A stretch of 64,000 bases of DNA from Gracilariopsis chorda. Its lineage: Eukaryota; Rhodophyta; Florideophyceae; Gracilariales; Gracilariaceae. The stretch lies in NCBI GenBank assembly GCA_003194525.1, contig NBIV01000071.1, positions 62,001 to 126,000 on the forward strand, read 5' to 3'. The translations under genes were made by a program, and so were the position numbers. Numbering within the stretch: the first letter of the stretch is position 1; each line of letters opens with the position of its first letter. The notes beneath the pieces are model-generated. The model was given only the letters and a program-made list of their open reading frames with translations, had not been told where the DNA came from and ran no database searches. This document shows positions 1 through 11,700 of this stretch, in pieces.

Positions 1-498
1 CGGCTCCAAGACCGTTTTTCCGCACTTGCGACTCTAAGCCATCGTCCGTGCTCACCAGTTGCATCAATCTTGAAACTGGTATTTGGGTTTCAGATGCAAT
101 CATGTGTTGGAAAATCACTTCATTCTTTAATGATCTGCCATGGTAAAACTTTACTCGTGAGCCATGCACGTCTTCCGTAGCACCGCTGCATGGATAGTCT
201 ATTTGATAGACATATTCGGAAAGCGCTTTGAGTACCTGCTATGGGCCACCCCAGCACAGTGCCATTTTTAACCAGCATGAAACTCGTCTCGTGCGATCGA
301 CACAAAATCATCTTCAATGAATTTACACAGAATGCCTTTTGATGTGTGGTTCCTTGACGCATTCTGTTTTTCCTAACGACAGAAGCTCTGGGTAGGCTCC
401 GCAAAGTGCTTGAACGTTGCTGCAACGCTCTAAGATGGTATCCAAAAACCTTTATTTCTTTCGTCAAATTACAGAGAAAAGAAGTTATTAGCGGTGTT
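1..498 (-). pseudogene. Ty3/gypsy remnant A, pol C-terminus (first part)
   Basis: Read on the minus strand, one frame stays open for about 100 codons (roughly 240 down to 1). It contains phrases typical of the gypsy pol tail after integrase: a WRGP-like GPYxVLKALSEYVY core, a VHGSRVKFYHGRSL segment, then SRLMQLVSTDDGLE..VRKNGLG, which resembles the start of a chromodomain. A TAG and frame changes at higher coordinates show it is dead. It continues beyond the window start and resumes on the other side of RG1 at 5527, because RG1 inserted into it. By memory it looks closest to gypsy elements described in oomycetes; that is an impression, not a search result. Confidence 0.6.
494..498. repeat. 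Target site duplication of RG1, left copy
   Basis: GTGTT immediately precedes the TG of the 5' LTR and is repeated exactly at 5522-5526, right after the CA of the 3' LTR. A 5-bp duplication is standard for LTR retrotransposon integrase. Confidence 0.9.
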
Positions 499-776
499 TG
501 TAACAGGTACCTTCTGTGGCTGACAATAAATTTCTGGTCTGTGTGGGACTGACATTGGATATTCTGGCTGGGACTGACAATTGGAAAGAGATGTCTGCAA
601 GGGGGCGCTGTGTGAAGGAACGGTCGCAATTATAGAATTCAAAGTAGGGCAAAGGTCACGAATATGGAATCCAGTAGCGTATATAACGCGGGAGTTTGCT
701 TGCCTTGGTTCAGAATAGGACGGTCATCGACCTGTCAGAGGATTAGTTCAGGTAAAAGTACATCCCAGTCGTTGCA
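499..776 (+). repeat. RG1 5' LTR
   Basis: 278 bp, beginning TGTAACAGG and ending GTCGTTGCA. It carries a TATATAACG sequence near 680 that could serve as a TATA box. The matching copy lies at 5244-5521 (about 2.5% different). Confidence 0.93.
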
Positions 777-792
777 CTGGTAGCAATCGCTA
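777..792 (+). promoter_or_regulatory. RG1 primer binding site (putative)
   Basis: TGGTAGCAATCGCT starts one base after the 5' LTR. This is the expected position for pairing with the 3' end of a tRNA ending in ...CCA. The primer tRNA cannot be named without the host tRNA set. RG3 has a similar TAGTAGCATCGC sequence at the same place. Confidence 0.55.
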
Positions 793-1631
793 TGGAAAAC
801 CCGAACCCAAACCCAACACCTTCTGTGTCGATCAACCTGAAACCCGATAAGCCGCAGGTCTTCAGTGGAACACGAGACTTTCTAATTGTTAACACGTGGC
901 TGTACAAGGTTGAACAGTATTTCAATCTTATTCAGCTTGCCAACGCAAACGTTAAATTGTCGGATGAGAACAAAATCTCCTACGCAACCACCTTGCTCAC
1001 TGAGACTGCCGCAATTTGGTGGTATACGCTTCTCAAGGCCGGTGCGAGTCCGTAAACATGGGAAAATTTTGTTAGTGCCATCCGTAAGGAATTTGTTCCT
1101 GAAGACCATGAAAGGCGTGCTCGTGATGCATTGCGCTTATGCAAGCAGACAGCTTTCGTGGCTGCATATCTTTCAAAGTTTCGCAACATTGTCCTTACTA
1201 TTCCTGATATAAGTTCAAGTGAAAAGTGGGACAAGTTTGTCAGTGGGCTGAAGTCGAAAATTCAGTTTGAAGTCCGTAAAGCCAACTGCCAAGAATTTGA
1301 GGAAGCGACAAAGATAGCCATGCGTGTCGAAGCTGCCTTCTCTGGGATATCAATCCCAACATCTTCCGGACATTCTTCTCCTTTGGCAGATTCTAATACA
1401 TCCCCGACGCCTATGGAAATTGGTAATAATCAAGTGGGCAATTCGCAGGTCGCAAAGCAACGTCTCAAAGATATTCGAAACAATGCTTGCTTCACATGCC
1501 ACAAAGCGGGATGTCGCCCTTTGAAGCATCTTCAAAATGGTAATGTAGCGCAGGTTTCAGTGGCCAACATTGAGTCGGCTTTGGCATCAGAAGACACCGC
1601 TAATGTAGATTCTGATAGCTCGGGAAACTAA
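792..1631 (+). pseudogene. gag: RG1 gag (one in-frame stop)
   Basis: The ATG at 792 lies 16 bp past the LTR. The frame is open to 1631 except for a TAA at 1053-1055, inside the conserved capsid stretch before TWENF. The capsid-like part (residues about 20-200) contains the usual AxxWW motif and the F..A...F..V..I hydrophobic pattern. At 1488-1529 there is a zinc knuckle whose last two ligands are exchanged: C-x2-C-x4-C-x4-H. The acidic C-terminus ends at TAA 1629-1631, directly after the heptamer GGGAAAC. The protein would form the particle shell and bind genomic RNA. The single stop suggests recent decay. Confidence 0.85.
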
Positions 1632-1669
1632 AGTGTCCTTCTAAAATCAATAAGAGCACGTTAGAAGGA
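1622..1669 (+). promoter_or_regulatory. RG1 -1 ribosomal frameshift signal between gag and pol
   Basis: The heptamer G GGA AAC (1622-1628) is in the gag frame and immediately precedes the gag stop TAA. After a 7-base spacer comes a perfect 9-bp stem, TCCTTCTAA (1636-1644) and TTAGAAGGA (1661-1669), with a 16-base loop. The -1 frame is open from the heptamer into the protease and RT. Heptamer type, spacing and stem match the rules for retroviral -1 frameshifting. Confidence 0.75.
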
Positions 1670-4600
1670 TGTTTTCAACCAGACTTGTCGTTGCAGAATC
1701 AGGGTACTACAGATTCTGTCGAAATTAAATGTGTTCCATTGTTGTTCATGGATGGAACATTTAATGGGATCAAAGATCGGGTACTTAAAGACGATGGATG
1801 TACCGCAAACGTGATCTCTCGAGAATTTGCTGAGAGAAACAGGCATCTGTTCACTTTCTCGCCTGTTTTGATTGATGTCAACCATTCGAAGCAGGGTGCG
1901 AATGAAATCGCAACTTAAATGATTGCAAATGGCTGCCTGCACCTAGAATCGTACTAATATGCTGGGAACTGGATTGTTGCCGATTGTCGCTACGATGTGA
2001 TACTGGGTATGCCCTGGCACGTAGAGGAAAATCCCCAAGCTGATTATGTCAAGCGTATAGTACGAGTACGCGACTACTTATTGGCTGCTGATTCCGTTCC
2101 TCTCTCGTCACCTCTGGAGGTTAGTAATTTAGGCGTGAAACGTTTCAGACGCCTACTCCGTCGTCCGAAGACGGGCCCTGAAGTGTTTCGTGTGGTTGAA
2201 GTCTGTTCCGCTCAGCTCAGTACGGTTCCTTCAACGGGCGCTAAAACTGATTTGCTGAATGCTGAGGACAGTGAGCTACGTTCATTGCTTTGGGAGTTTT
2301 CCAGCTTCTTTCAAGAGGAATTGCCAAACGGCTTACCTCCTAAGCGTGACGTGAATCATGCCATTGACCTCTTACCCGGCAGTAAGCCGCCGCATCGCCC
2401 GCTTTATCAACTATCGCCTGCGGAGTTGGTTGCAGCCCGTGAATACGTAGACAAGCTGTTGCGGTCTGGTAAGATCCGCCCCAGTCGATCACCGTATGGA
2501 TCCCCTTTGTTTTTCGTGAAAGAGCTCGGGCGTGCACTTCGCGGAGTGGGTGATTATCGTGGTCCTAACCGTCTCACGAAAAGGAACAATGCGCTTTTGC
2601 CTCGCTGTGACGAAATGTTTGACCGGTTAGGGAAGGCGCGCTTCTTCTCTAAGTTAGACCTCAAGACTGGTTTTCACCAAATCCGTTTGCGTCCTTCTGA
2701 TGTTGAGGAGACGGCTTTTAACTCGAAGTATGCTCAGTTCGAATATCTGGTTATGCCCATGGGGCTATGTACTGCCCCGGCGACGTTTCAGCCTCTCATG
2801 AACCGTGTTTTTCATGACTGCATTGATCGCTTCCTTGTCGTTTATATTGACGACATTCTGATCTACAGTAATTCTCGAGAGGACCATCTGGAGCATATTC
2901 GTCTTGTTCTCAGCCGTCTGAAGGAGCATCAGATTTATGCCTCTCCAAAGAAGTGTGCGTTCATGTGGAAGGAAGCGGAGTTCCTCGGCCTTGTCGTCGG
3001 TCGCGACGGGATCCGTGTTCACCCGCACAAGGTCGATTTCATTCAAAATTGGCCTCGCCCCATCAACCTAACGGAGCTCCGGAGTTTTCTCGGCTTGGTG
3101 CAGTTCTTTCGTCGCTTTATTCGTAACTTTTCTGCACGTGCGGCGCCTCTTTATGTTTTCCTGCAGAAACGTTCGGGTCTTCGTAATTGGGATGATAGTG
3201 CGCAGGCGGCCTTTGCTGACTTGAAGTCTGCGCTCATGAATGCTCCCATTTTGGTGCCACCGGACTGGTCACAGCCGTTTCGGGTGCATATCGATGCTTC
3301 CCAGATAGCTGTTGGGGCTACATTGACGCAGCTCGATGGGGAAGGGCATGAGCGGGTTATCGCCTATTCATCGCAAAAGCTTACCGCTGCTGAGCAGAAC
3401 TATACCGCTAATGAACGGGAACTTCTTGCTTTGATCTCTGCGTTTCAACGATTTCGATTTTATCTAGAAGGTTCGACATTTGATGTGCTGACTGATAATC
3501 AGATTGTGAATAACTTCTTGACGAAGAAGTCTCTCAATCGTCGGGAAGCGCGCTGGCTTGATATCATTGCATCTTTCAATATTCGGGAAATCAATCTTGT
3601 CAGTGGAAAGATTCACGTGCTGGGAGACGCACTGTCTCGGATCCCTGACCGTCTGTCCATCCAACAGATTCAGTGTACTACGCCCTCTCTTTTGAACTTA
3701 CGGCATGTTCTCGGTCGTTATGAAGACGATCAACAGTTTGGACCGATTATGGCTGCTTTGAAAGGCTGTTGGCCTGCCGACCGTAAGCAACGTCGCAAAA
3801 TCGAAGAGTTGTTACCCCTATTTTCTTTACGGGACTCGCAACTGTTTTACAAGGGTAAGTTGTGTGTGCCTTCGCAGGCTAGGACATCAGTCCTTGAATT
3901 GGCCCATGATTCGAAGCTGGCGGGTCACTTTGCATTCGCCAAGACGTTAGCCCGGCTTAATGAGTTTCACTGGAAGCATAAGACAAAGCAGGTCCGCCAG
4001 TACTGTGAGGGATGTTTGGTTTGTCAGCAGCAGAAGGGTTTTCATGGTCAGATGTTGAACGATCCAACTGCCCTCCCAGTTCCTACCCGCCGCTGGGGTC
4101 TAGTAGGAACCGATTTTATTGTGAAGCTTCCTAGAACCCCGCGTGGCTATGATGCTATCTCGACCTGGGTAGACCGCCTCTCTCGACTTGTACGGTTTAT
4201 TGCTTGCAAGGATACGTATCAGGCCCCTGATGTAGCTCGTTCTTTCTTCACCACTATCTTTCCTCATCATGGTCTCCCAGATGCTATCATTTTTGACCGC
4301 GACCCGAAGTTCACCTCCCAGTTCTGGACGGAACTCATGAAGCTCTGTGGTGTCAAGCTCCGAATGTACTCAGCAAAGCATCCACAGACTGATGGCGCTT
4401 CCGAGGTCATGAAGAGGATGGTTGAAAAATTACATTCGTTGCTTCTGCAACTATGAACAGAACGACTGGGATGTGTTTCTCTCCTGTGCTGAGTTTGCAT
4501 ACAACTCTGCAGTATCCGAGGACTTGGGCCTTAGTCCTTTTGAAGTGGATTTAGGATGGAAGCCCAAAGGGCCGCTGGATATCATGCTTGAAACGTCCAT

Positions 4601-5201
4601 CGCGTTTGAGTCTCTATCGGATTTCCGTGATCGCTTGCAAAGCGTAATGGTCAATGCACAGTACAGTCATGAGCTTGCCAAAGCCAAACAGATTGCTGAG
4701 TCCAGTGTGCACTTTCGGCGCCCCAAATATAAGGCCGGCGATCGCGTGTGGATATCCCATAAGCTATTCAAGGATTCATATAGCAATGCGCAGCAGTCAT
4801 CAAAATTGTCCGCCAGGCGATACGGTCCGTTTCAGATCCTCCAGTTGGTTGGACGAAATGCAGTTCGCCTGAAGCTACCATCGCATATTCGTATTCACCC
4901 GGTCGTGCATGTTTCGCACACAAAGCCTCATCGCGCGCAGCCTGCAGATCTTGCTCAGCCCGCCCGCTCTACTCCTGTTCCGGTGGATGTTACTGCTTCC
5001 GTGCCGCTGTTTGAAGTTGACCGTATTCTTGCCCACCACCGCCGTGGCAGAGGTTATCAGTGGTTGACGCTTATGAAGAATTCAAGCACTCACGAGGCCC
5101 AATGGCAACCTACTCGAGATTTTGTCGACGATGATGGTACATTGACAGAAGCTTTCCGCAACTATATTGTCAACAATAAGCTACTCACTCATTTACATTG
5201 A
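1628..5201 (+). pseudogene. pol: RG1 pol: protease, RT, RNase H, integrase, chromodomain
   Basis: The frame entered by -1 slippage is open from 1628 except for stops at 1916-1918 and 1961-1963. It holds an aspartic protease (DDGCTANVIS instead of D[ST]GA, then VILGMPW near 1997), an RT with the LPPKR entry motif and an intact YIDD (2843-2854), RNase H with HIDAS near 3290, an H2C2 integrase zinc region around 3895-4040 (CxxCQQQK end), and the DDE core with HPQTDG near 4380. There the frame shifts by one; the rest (integrase tail, GPF..L..V segment, chromodomain FEVDRILAHHRRGRGYQW) continues in another frame to 5201. The chromodomain makes it a chromovirus, a clade that targets chromatin marks. 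Confidence 0.9.
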
Positions 5202-5243
5202 ATGCATTGACGTGGTCCTCAATATGAATTGGGATGATAATAG

Positions 5244-5521
5244 TGTAACAGGTACCTTCTGTGGCTGACAAGAAATGTCTGGTCTGTGTGGGACTGACAT
5301 TGGATATTCTGGCTGGGACTGACAATTGGAAAGAGATGTCTGCAAGGGGGCGCTGTTTGAAGGAACGGTCGCAATTATAGAATTCAAAGTAGGGCAAAGG
5401 TCGCGAATATGGAATCCAGTAGCGTATATAACGCGGGAGTTTGCTTGCCTGGGTTCAGAATAGGACGGTCATCGACCTGTCAGAAGATTAGTTCAGGTAA
5501 AAGTATATCCCAGTCGTTGCA
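5244..5521 (+). repeat. RG1 3' LTR and right target duplication
   Basis: 278 bp, TGTAACAGG to GTCGTTGCA, aligned end to end with the 5' LTR. The duplicated GTGTT follows at 5522-5526. The preceding 40 bases are only weakly purine-rich, so the polypurine tract is not clear. Confidence 0.92.
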
Positions 5522-5526
5522 GTGTT

Positions 5527-6480
5527 GGGTTGATACAAGAGAAGGCTGTGCCAGGGGTGATGTTTCTGGGATGCAAAGAGATTCGTTGTTGAGGATAGTT
5601 TCAATCAGCAGGAGAACATCCGTCAATTCCTTGAGATTTATTGAAATTTTGGATGTGACTGTACGGAAAGTACTAATAACTTCTCTACCACGACCTTCAA
5701 CTGTTTCGTTGCTCCAAATTGTGTGGTGGGGTTTAAATCATGCGGAACTTGCAATGATTTGTTTAGAGACCTGGTTGCCTACCTGAAAAAAGTAATGAGA
5801 CCATAAGACTTTAACTCATGCTGGACTGCGAAGGCGGTGCACAAATCTACTATGGCGTGTGCAGCTTTCTAGGTGTTAGCGAAAGCGAAGAACCATTTGT
5901 AGTTCGAGTGATCTTTTCGTAACATCAAGACGTATCTCTCTCCTTCTCGGCTTGGGCCGATTTCGATGAAGTCAAATTGCAGAAGATCATTAAACGCTGT
6001 ACCTCTAACCGCTGGGCCGAACTGCCTCTGAACCTTCTTACCCCCAGTTGTCGAAGTGCAATGAATGCAAGATTGCAAGAAAGTACGAACGTCTTCTTTC
6101 CGTATCTTCCATATTAAATGTTTGCTCAAAGTACGAGCTGTGATGAAATGGCGTCAACGTGCAGATGGCCTAGTATGCGCGATGATGCAAAGTCATAGCG
6201 GCAAGAATTCTGAATATTCTGGGATCCAGACCGCGCTGTCCTTGAAGTTCTGGAGCCTTTCATCCTGTTTTAGGTCTACCAGGCGATGCTGCGCGCTCGA
6301 CTGCGGTTCGGAACCAATATTTTCGGACTTGGGCCAGTTGAAATCTGCGGCAGAGTTTAAAGAGAGAGATGGAATCTTCACCAGAATTCAGACTGTCCAT
6401 ATGGCAGTTCAGCCAGTGGGTATGTCGCCAAACACGTTATCAGTGCCTTTGGTACGGAAGCAGATGTAATTGTAGCCACT
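5527..6480 (-). pseudogene. Ty3/gypsy remnant A, RNase H tail to integrase (second part)
   Basis: The minus strand shows, in order, a DNVFGD-like RNase H end (about 6430), NWPKSENIGSEPQ...WIPEYSEFLPL (about 6345-6195), an integrase zinc region ending SCIHCTST (about 6060) and the catalytic-core start LLQFDFIEIG (about 5975). A degraded core follows towards 5530. Together with 1-498 it represents one integrase gene split by RG1. Multiple stops and frame changes are present. Confidence 0.65.
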
Positions 6481-6501
6481 GAGTTTGACAGCCCATTGTA
6501 A

Positions 6502-6535
6502 GAACCTTCCGAAGGGCCGAACCTTCCGAAGGGCC
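6502..6535. repeat. 17-bp perfect tandem duplication
   Basis: GAACCTTCCGAAGGGCC occurs twice head to tail (6502-6518 and 6519-6535), at the boundary between remnants A and B. The unit contains the palindrome CCTTCCGAAGG. It may be a junction scar. Confidence 0.8.
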
Positions 6536-6579
6536 TACAGCCTAAAACCGGTTAAACCGAAGTCCAGCAATTTCTCCGG

Positions 6580-8192
6580 TTAGTGAACTAATTCCGAATT
6601 GTTATCAAGAACTGTTCCGCAGTATCGAAACCCTTGAAAAAAGTATGCAAAAAAACGAGTTTGGATGGAGACAAAAACAAGCTGGGACGTGAGTCTTTGA
6701 AGAAAACTATCAGAAAAACAGCAGTACTGAGACGCATTGACCGGCACTTACCCATCATATTTACTATAGATGCATATGAATGGGCCAGTGGAGTCTTTAC
6801 AAGACCTGTTCAAAATAGTTTTACACAAACTGCAATTATTTTTTTCAAACACATTAAAAACAGCATCAAAAATGTACGCTGCCCATAATAAAGAACTATT
6901 TGTAGCGACAGACGTATTGAAAATATATACAGTGTATTTTCATGGCCAAATGCTTACATTATGTGCTAAACAACATTCTTTGAATTATTTTGATTCTGAA
7001 CCGAATTTATCTCAAAGAACAGTACGCTGGTTGTAACCATGTGTAGAGTTTGACTTCTATTTGAGATCAGTCAAAGAAAATTAGAACATGGTCTTAGATT
7101 CTCATCTAAGATACTTAAAACACGATAAGAAATTTGAAATAATGAACTGGTCACTACTTCGTGAAGCATTACTCAGAACGTCTAAAGTCAGTAATGTATA
7201 CCAGCTCAGTAAAGTATCCAAAAAGATATGCAAATATTCATCAACGTATATATGAACGACAAAAACTTCAAAAACTTTTACAACTCTCCACAGTGTCCAT
7301 TGGAAAAAATGAAGTTTTGTGTAAGGAAAGAAAACTAGAGGTAACACAACGCCAAGTAGAATTGATAGTTCTGAAACATACCAAACGCAACCTATGTCAG
7401 GTTTTCTAGCATTCAGAAAAACATAAGAACAGATTTAGAGAACATAAACTCGGAAAACGTTACGACAGACGATTATGTAAGGAATATCGTGACTCATATC
7501 TGTAGTTTCAAGAAACGAAACCCGAAAAAAATGTCTAGTTCAATTAAAACTTGTAGGCCTTCCCAAAAAGAACTGCGCCCACAATGAAATTCATCACAGC
7601 ATTTCTTAAAACGAAGCATGGAAGTAGTGCATTGTACATCGTAATGAACCGGCTATCCAATTTAACCAGAATCGTCCCAACATTATCAGATTTCACTACA
7701 ATCTAGACTGCAGAACTCCTCTATTACTAACACTTTTGCAAATACAATGGCTTCTTCGAAGTGATTAATTTTAAAAAAGAATAGATATTTATGACCAGCT
7801 TTTGTAAAGGATTATTTCCTCTCATTTGCACTAATATAAGGAGATTAACAGGACATGGTGGACAGAAAGATGGTCAAACCGGCGCAATGAACACGAAAAA
7901 TTGAAGATTTGATGAAACAATACGTCAATCTTGAGCAATCCAATTGGGATGAACACCTTATAGAGTTCGGAGAGGCACAAAACTCGTCTAAAAGCTCAAA
8001 TATAAATTATACACCTTTGCTTTTAACTTATTATCACCACCCAAAAGTAATACCAATTGATAGAATCATTTCAAAAAAACGATGCAGCTCTGAGGTTTGT
8101 AAAATCCACAAAGAAAACAACCATTCAAGCAAATACACATATTGAAAAATCGAGCCGTTACTACAATTCATAAACCTATAAAAATATATCTC
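6580..8192 (+). pseudogene. Ty3/gypsy remnant B: RT end, RNase H, integrase
   Basis: An AT-rich stretch has recognisable gypsy phrases on the plus strand in different frames: FLRLVN.FR.VIKN (RT thumb, near 6575), IFTIDAYEWASG (RNase H start, near 6755), AHNKELFVATDVLKIY and PNLSQRTVRWL (RNase H core, 6880-7035), and the integrase end EDLMKQYVNLEQSNWDEHLIEF...PLLLTYYHHPKV (7900-8060). No frame is intact. RG2 inserted at its downstream end (target duplication at 8188-8192). Sequence after 19386 may be its continuation, but I cannot show it. Confidence 0.6.
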
Positions 8193-8703
8193 TGTAAGAA
8201 AATGACCATTGGTTACGTGGAACTATGAATTGACCATGGGGTGAGGCTGGGAGAGGTCAGAACATTGCTAGCGAAAGTATACCATGAGGCCAAGCTGGGA
8301 GACACCAAGAGATGATGCGGTTGCCAAGGTACTGTGCCCTCAGGTTATGTTATGTTTGTAATTTTATTTAATATTGTAGGGTAGTCTCCGGAGGTCAGAG
8401 CACCTCCTTAACCATATAGGTTGGCTCGAGTGCAGCAGATCTCAAGAGAAAAAAGGCAAGTACCATCGCTTTCTTGCCGCCACATGCAGCCATTAGGACG
8501 CCAGAGGACTCTAAACCAGTTCTACCACTCTCCCGACCAGTAAGGACTTGAAAGAGCGCCTGCGCATTGCCTTTCGCTGCCATTTGATGCCTGCTTCAAT
8601 AGCAGACCCAGTAAATTGTCACCCAAGTGGCTGGATCTCTGCCGCTACTACCTCTTTGTAGACTTCTAAGGCAGTCGACCAAAGGACGTAGTATTCTGTT
8701 AGA
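8193..8703 (+). repeat. RG2 5' LTR
   Basis: Aligns over its whole length with 18876-19385. Shared landmarks include GTCAGAACATT near the start, a TTTTATTTAAT tract in the middle and TTGCC(A/G)CCACATGCA later. It is strongly diverged from its partner, by eye 15-25%. Confidence 0.85.
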
Positions 8704-8830
8704 ACTGGTCTCTTGACCTATAAGCCTACAGAAACAGCCCTCATCGACCCTAAGAAAAGGGGATTACGCATAGGACTGCTTCCAATGGACTATTAGTCGA
8801 CGCAACTGGCTCGAAAGCAAAACCAAACGT

Positions 8831-10581
8831 ATGGATAGCCAAGAGCCCGACCCCAGGAATGAACACCAACAAGGACCCCCGGGTGCAGGTGCACCTCCTA
8901 CAGTCGCCATTACCCCATTGGGCGCCCAAGTGGATAATAATAGCTATCATAAGAGTACCTGCAGCCGCTTCAGTGGGCAGTTCACATACCCTCTGGACAA
9001 CGGGGAAGGAATAACCTGAAACTCGCCATCGGTCGCTCGCCTCCGTGAGAGAGTGGACCAGCTTAACCTTTCGCAAGGCCCAAGGAATGATCCAGACCAT
9101 TCTCAGAACGTAGCAGTCAATGAACTCACCGCTCGTATGGTGGACGATGTCGCTGCTCTTCTATGGCCGCACTTCTGCTCTTAGTTTGACAACCAAGTGA
9201 AGCAATTCCTCAGGGACCAACTGGATAGAGTATTACGGGAGCACCTCTCCATTCTAGCAGACTAACTGGTTCTTCAGGTCACTCAATCAGACTTCCTCGC
9301 TGATTTTATAGCCACGACCAACCAAGGGGAAATCACTCGCCAGGCATGCACATTTCACAGATCTCGGGCTGTTTCTCAAATTTTATCATTGGATGTTTAT
9401 CAGTCAATATATACCGGACCTTAGGGAGCAGCGATAGAAGTAGCTCCTCGCCTGGGTACAGCGCAGGAAAGCCCATTGGGTTACGCACCGTCCGGAGAAG
9501 AGAGACTCTCAAGGCAAACGGGGCAAGTGGCAGATAAAGCCAATGGAAAGCACGGCGTTCGGTACGCTGATGAGCACGTTGAGAACGATGAAGAGCTCAC
9601 CCAAAAGAACCTCGTAGATATTGAGACCCATAGGAAGAAGACAGGCAGCGGAAGGTTTAAGTCGAGTACGAACCATCAGAAGAGACACCACTCGGACTTA
9701 AACGATGACCTTTTAGACTCGTCGAACTCTTCCGACACCCATACGAATGAGGCGGATATTCGTCGCCTCAAACCACGGGTTACGACTAATGAACTCTTCC
9801 ACAACTTCTTTGACGTGGATGTGTACCGCTTGATGAATCAGTCCACACGGTACAACTCTTCGATCGCCAAGAAGACTGCCAGGTAGGCAAATAGAATGCG
9901 ACTGACAGTTCCAGAAAAGTTTTCTGGGAAGGATCCCGTTATGGTTCTTAGGTTGTTGAACTCGTTCCGAGTGGCATGTGACCAGATTGGGCCTGAGAGT
10001 GAGCCGCGCTTTATATTTTACAGATTTTCTTCAGTGGACAAGCGAAAGACCAGGTAGTTGCAAAGATTTCTGGCTCGGGGAACCTCTTCGATGCACGAAA
10101 TCGGGAGCTTTTCAGAAACTATCCGGAAGTTGTTCATTACCTGTTCGACGCGACTTACGACCACATCATGGATGCCTATCAGGACGTAATTGGATATCAC
10201 CAAAGTTCCAACAAGTCCGAAACGGATTATGCCGACCAACTATGGACTAGAGTCCGAAGGTGCGTGAATGTTTTCTCCGAAAGCCAGCTTGATCGACACT
10301 TTATCGTGGGGTTACTCACAGCGATACGGACCCACGTTCCAAAACACCACACTGCCCACCCGGACTTGACCCTACACCAATTGGTGACGCATGCCGATAG
10401 ATATAGCAAGACCTATAGTACTTCCCGCCGACCAGGTGATGCAGATACCAGGGGTCTTGCAAGAGTTCTTACCGTAGAAGGGAAGGCCCACATGGTAGAG
10501 TCGGCACTGGAGTTGGACACGGTCTTGGGAGATTCAGACACTGCAGTTGCTCTTGCTTTGAGCTTCTACTCAGCTCCGTGA
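8831..10581 (+). pseudogene. gag: RG2 gag (broken)
   Basis: The ATG at 8831 opens a Pro/Gln-rich leader (MDSQEPDPRNEHQQGPPGAG) that stops at 9019. A charged segment is open at 9476-9886, interrupted by TAG at 9884, and continues in the same frame with MRLTVPEKFSGKDP (9896), the usual start of a gypsy capsid. After a frame change near 10050, the capsid continues to 10581 with NYPEVVHYLFDATYDHIMDAYQDVIGYHQ, RRCVNVFSESQLDRHFIVGLL and LTLHQLVTHADRY. The last two segments match remnant C (24600-25397) segment by segment, so both belong to one lineage. No clear zinc knuckle was found downstream. Confidence 0.7.
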
Positions 10582-11094
10582 GGAGCACCATCGACCTTTT
10601 CCTAAGAAACAAGCACCGCATTCACCCAGGAAACCCCCCGGTATTCTCCGATTGTCCCAGGAAGTACGTTATTATGAAGTCCAATCAGGCCGGTCACATT
10701 TGCCTTACCACGGCTTGGCCGTGCGAATGTATAAATTATATGCCTGGCGAAATCTGTAAAGTAATTATGGCCCGAAGGGAATAGAACTAACAGGTGCACC
10801 AAGATGAGGGTTACTTACAGGAGACGTTTCCCCCGAGTACCACTGAGGCGCCAGGGAGCGCGAAGTATGTGATTTTCCTCACCACACCGGTGCAACAACC
10901 TCAGGTCAGCATGTTCGAAGTTTCTAGGGATAGCGTCCAATACTGAGCGGACAGGGCGATCCTGCGATGCCAACACCACCGGGAAACGACAAGAGGGACG
11001 CATCGAGACGTATTGTATCTCTCAGAACTGCTGCCTCATACCGACAAACTCGCTGACCACAGGAGCTGAAGAAGAGAGGAGATCAGAGGACGAA

Positions 11095-11688
11095 ATGATA
11101 AAGGTCTCGAGTCGGGTGTATGCTTTGAACCAATGGGAAGACCTGAAGGACGCTGTTCGTGTGCTGAGGAAGGATAATTACAATGTACGAGGAACCTTGG
11201 AACGGCAGGCCAGTACAACAAAGACGTTTATGGCAGCCCTGGATACTGGAGCGGGCCCCAGTCCGGTACACCCGAATGTCTTACCGTTGGGCTGGGATGG
11301 GATGATACGGGAAAAGAAGTCACCAAAGGTAACGGATGCATCAAGCCGGCTGATAGACCTGCGCGGAATACTGCCACTTTATGTCCAACTGGGTCACGTG
11401 AAGGTTATTATTTGGTTTCTTGTGTGTCTGAAACTGGGGGCAGAAAGAATCCTAAGGACGTGCTTTATTGAAAGATATGTAAAAGCAATCTATTGTGGAC
11501 AAAAAAGGGTTGTCTTCCATCGAAGACCACCATTGGCGATTATAGAATCGCACCCTGGACCCGAGGCTGCCCCAGCGAAGGCCAAGTTTCCCACAAGGAC
11601 CACTGTATCTAACAAGTTAAGACTGAATAAGGCAAGAGTTATACCAGCAATGAACCAAGTTGTCAATTCCACTGTATGCAAGTCCTAA
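11095..11688 (+). pseudogene. RG2 aspartic protease region
   Basis: The frame open at 11095-11688 contains TFMAALDTGAGPSPVHPNVLP, the retropepsin active-site loop DTGA, followed by the flap and C-terminal strands (VIIWFLVCLKLGAERILRTCFIERYVKAIY). In gypsy proteases that segment reads ILG.DFI. The following PAMNQVVNSTV resembles the linker before RT. The same segment order appears in remnant C at 34680-34970. Linker and RT N-terminus follow to about 12130 in the same frame, then break. Confidence 0.65.
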
Positions 11689-11700
11689 GGTCTGGTTATA

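Larger units (their letters stand above)
499..5521 (+). mobile_element. RG1: Ty3/gypsy chromovirus, 5.0 kb, recently inactivated
   Basis: The element has TG...CA LTRs of identical length (499-776 and 5244-5521, about 7 differences in 278 bp), a 5-bp target duplication and the order gag, protease, RT, RNase H, integrase, chromodomain on the plus strand. It is inactivated by a stop in gag (1053-1055), two stops between protease and RT (1916-1918 and 1961-1963) and a frameshift near 4420. Gag and pol lie in different frames joined by a -1 frameshift signal at 1622-1669. It inserted into gypsy remnant A, which has the opposite orientation. Confidence 0.93.
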
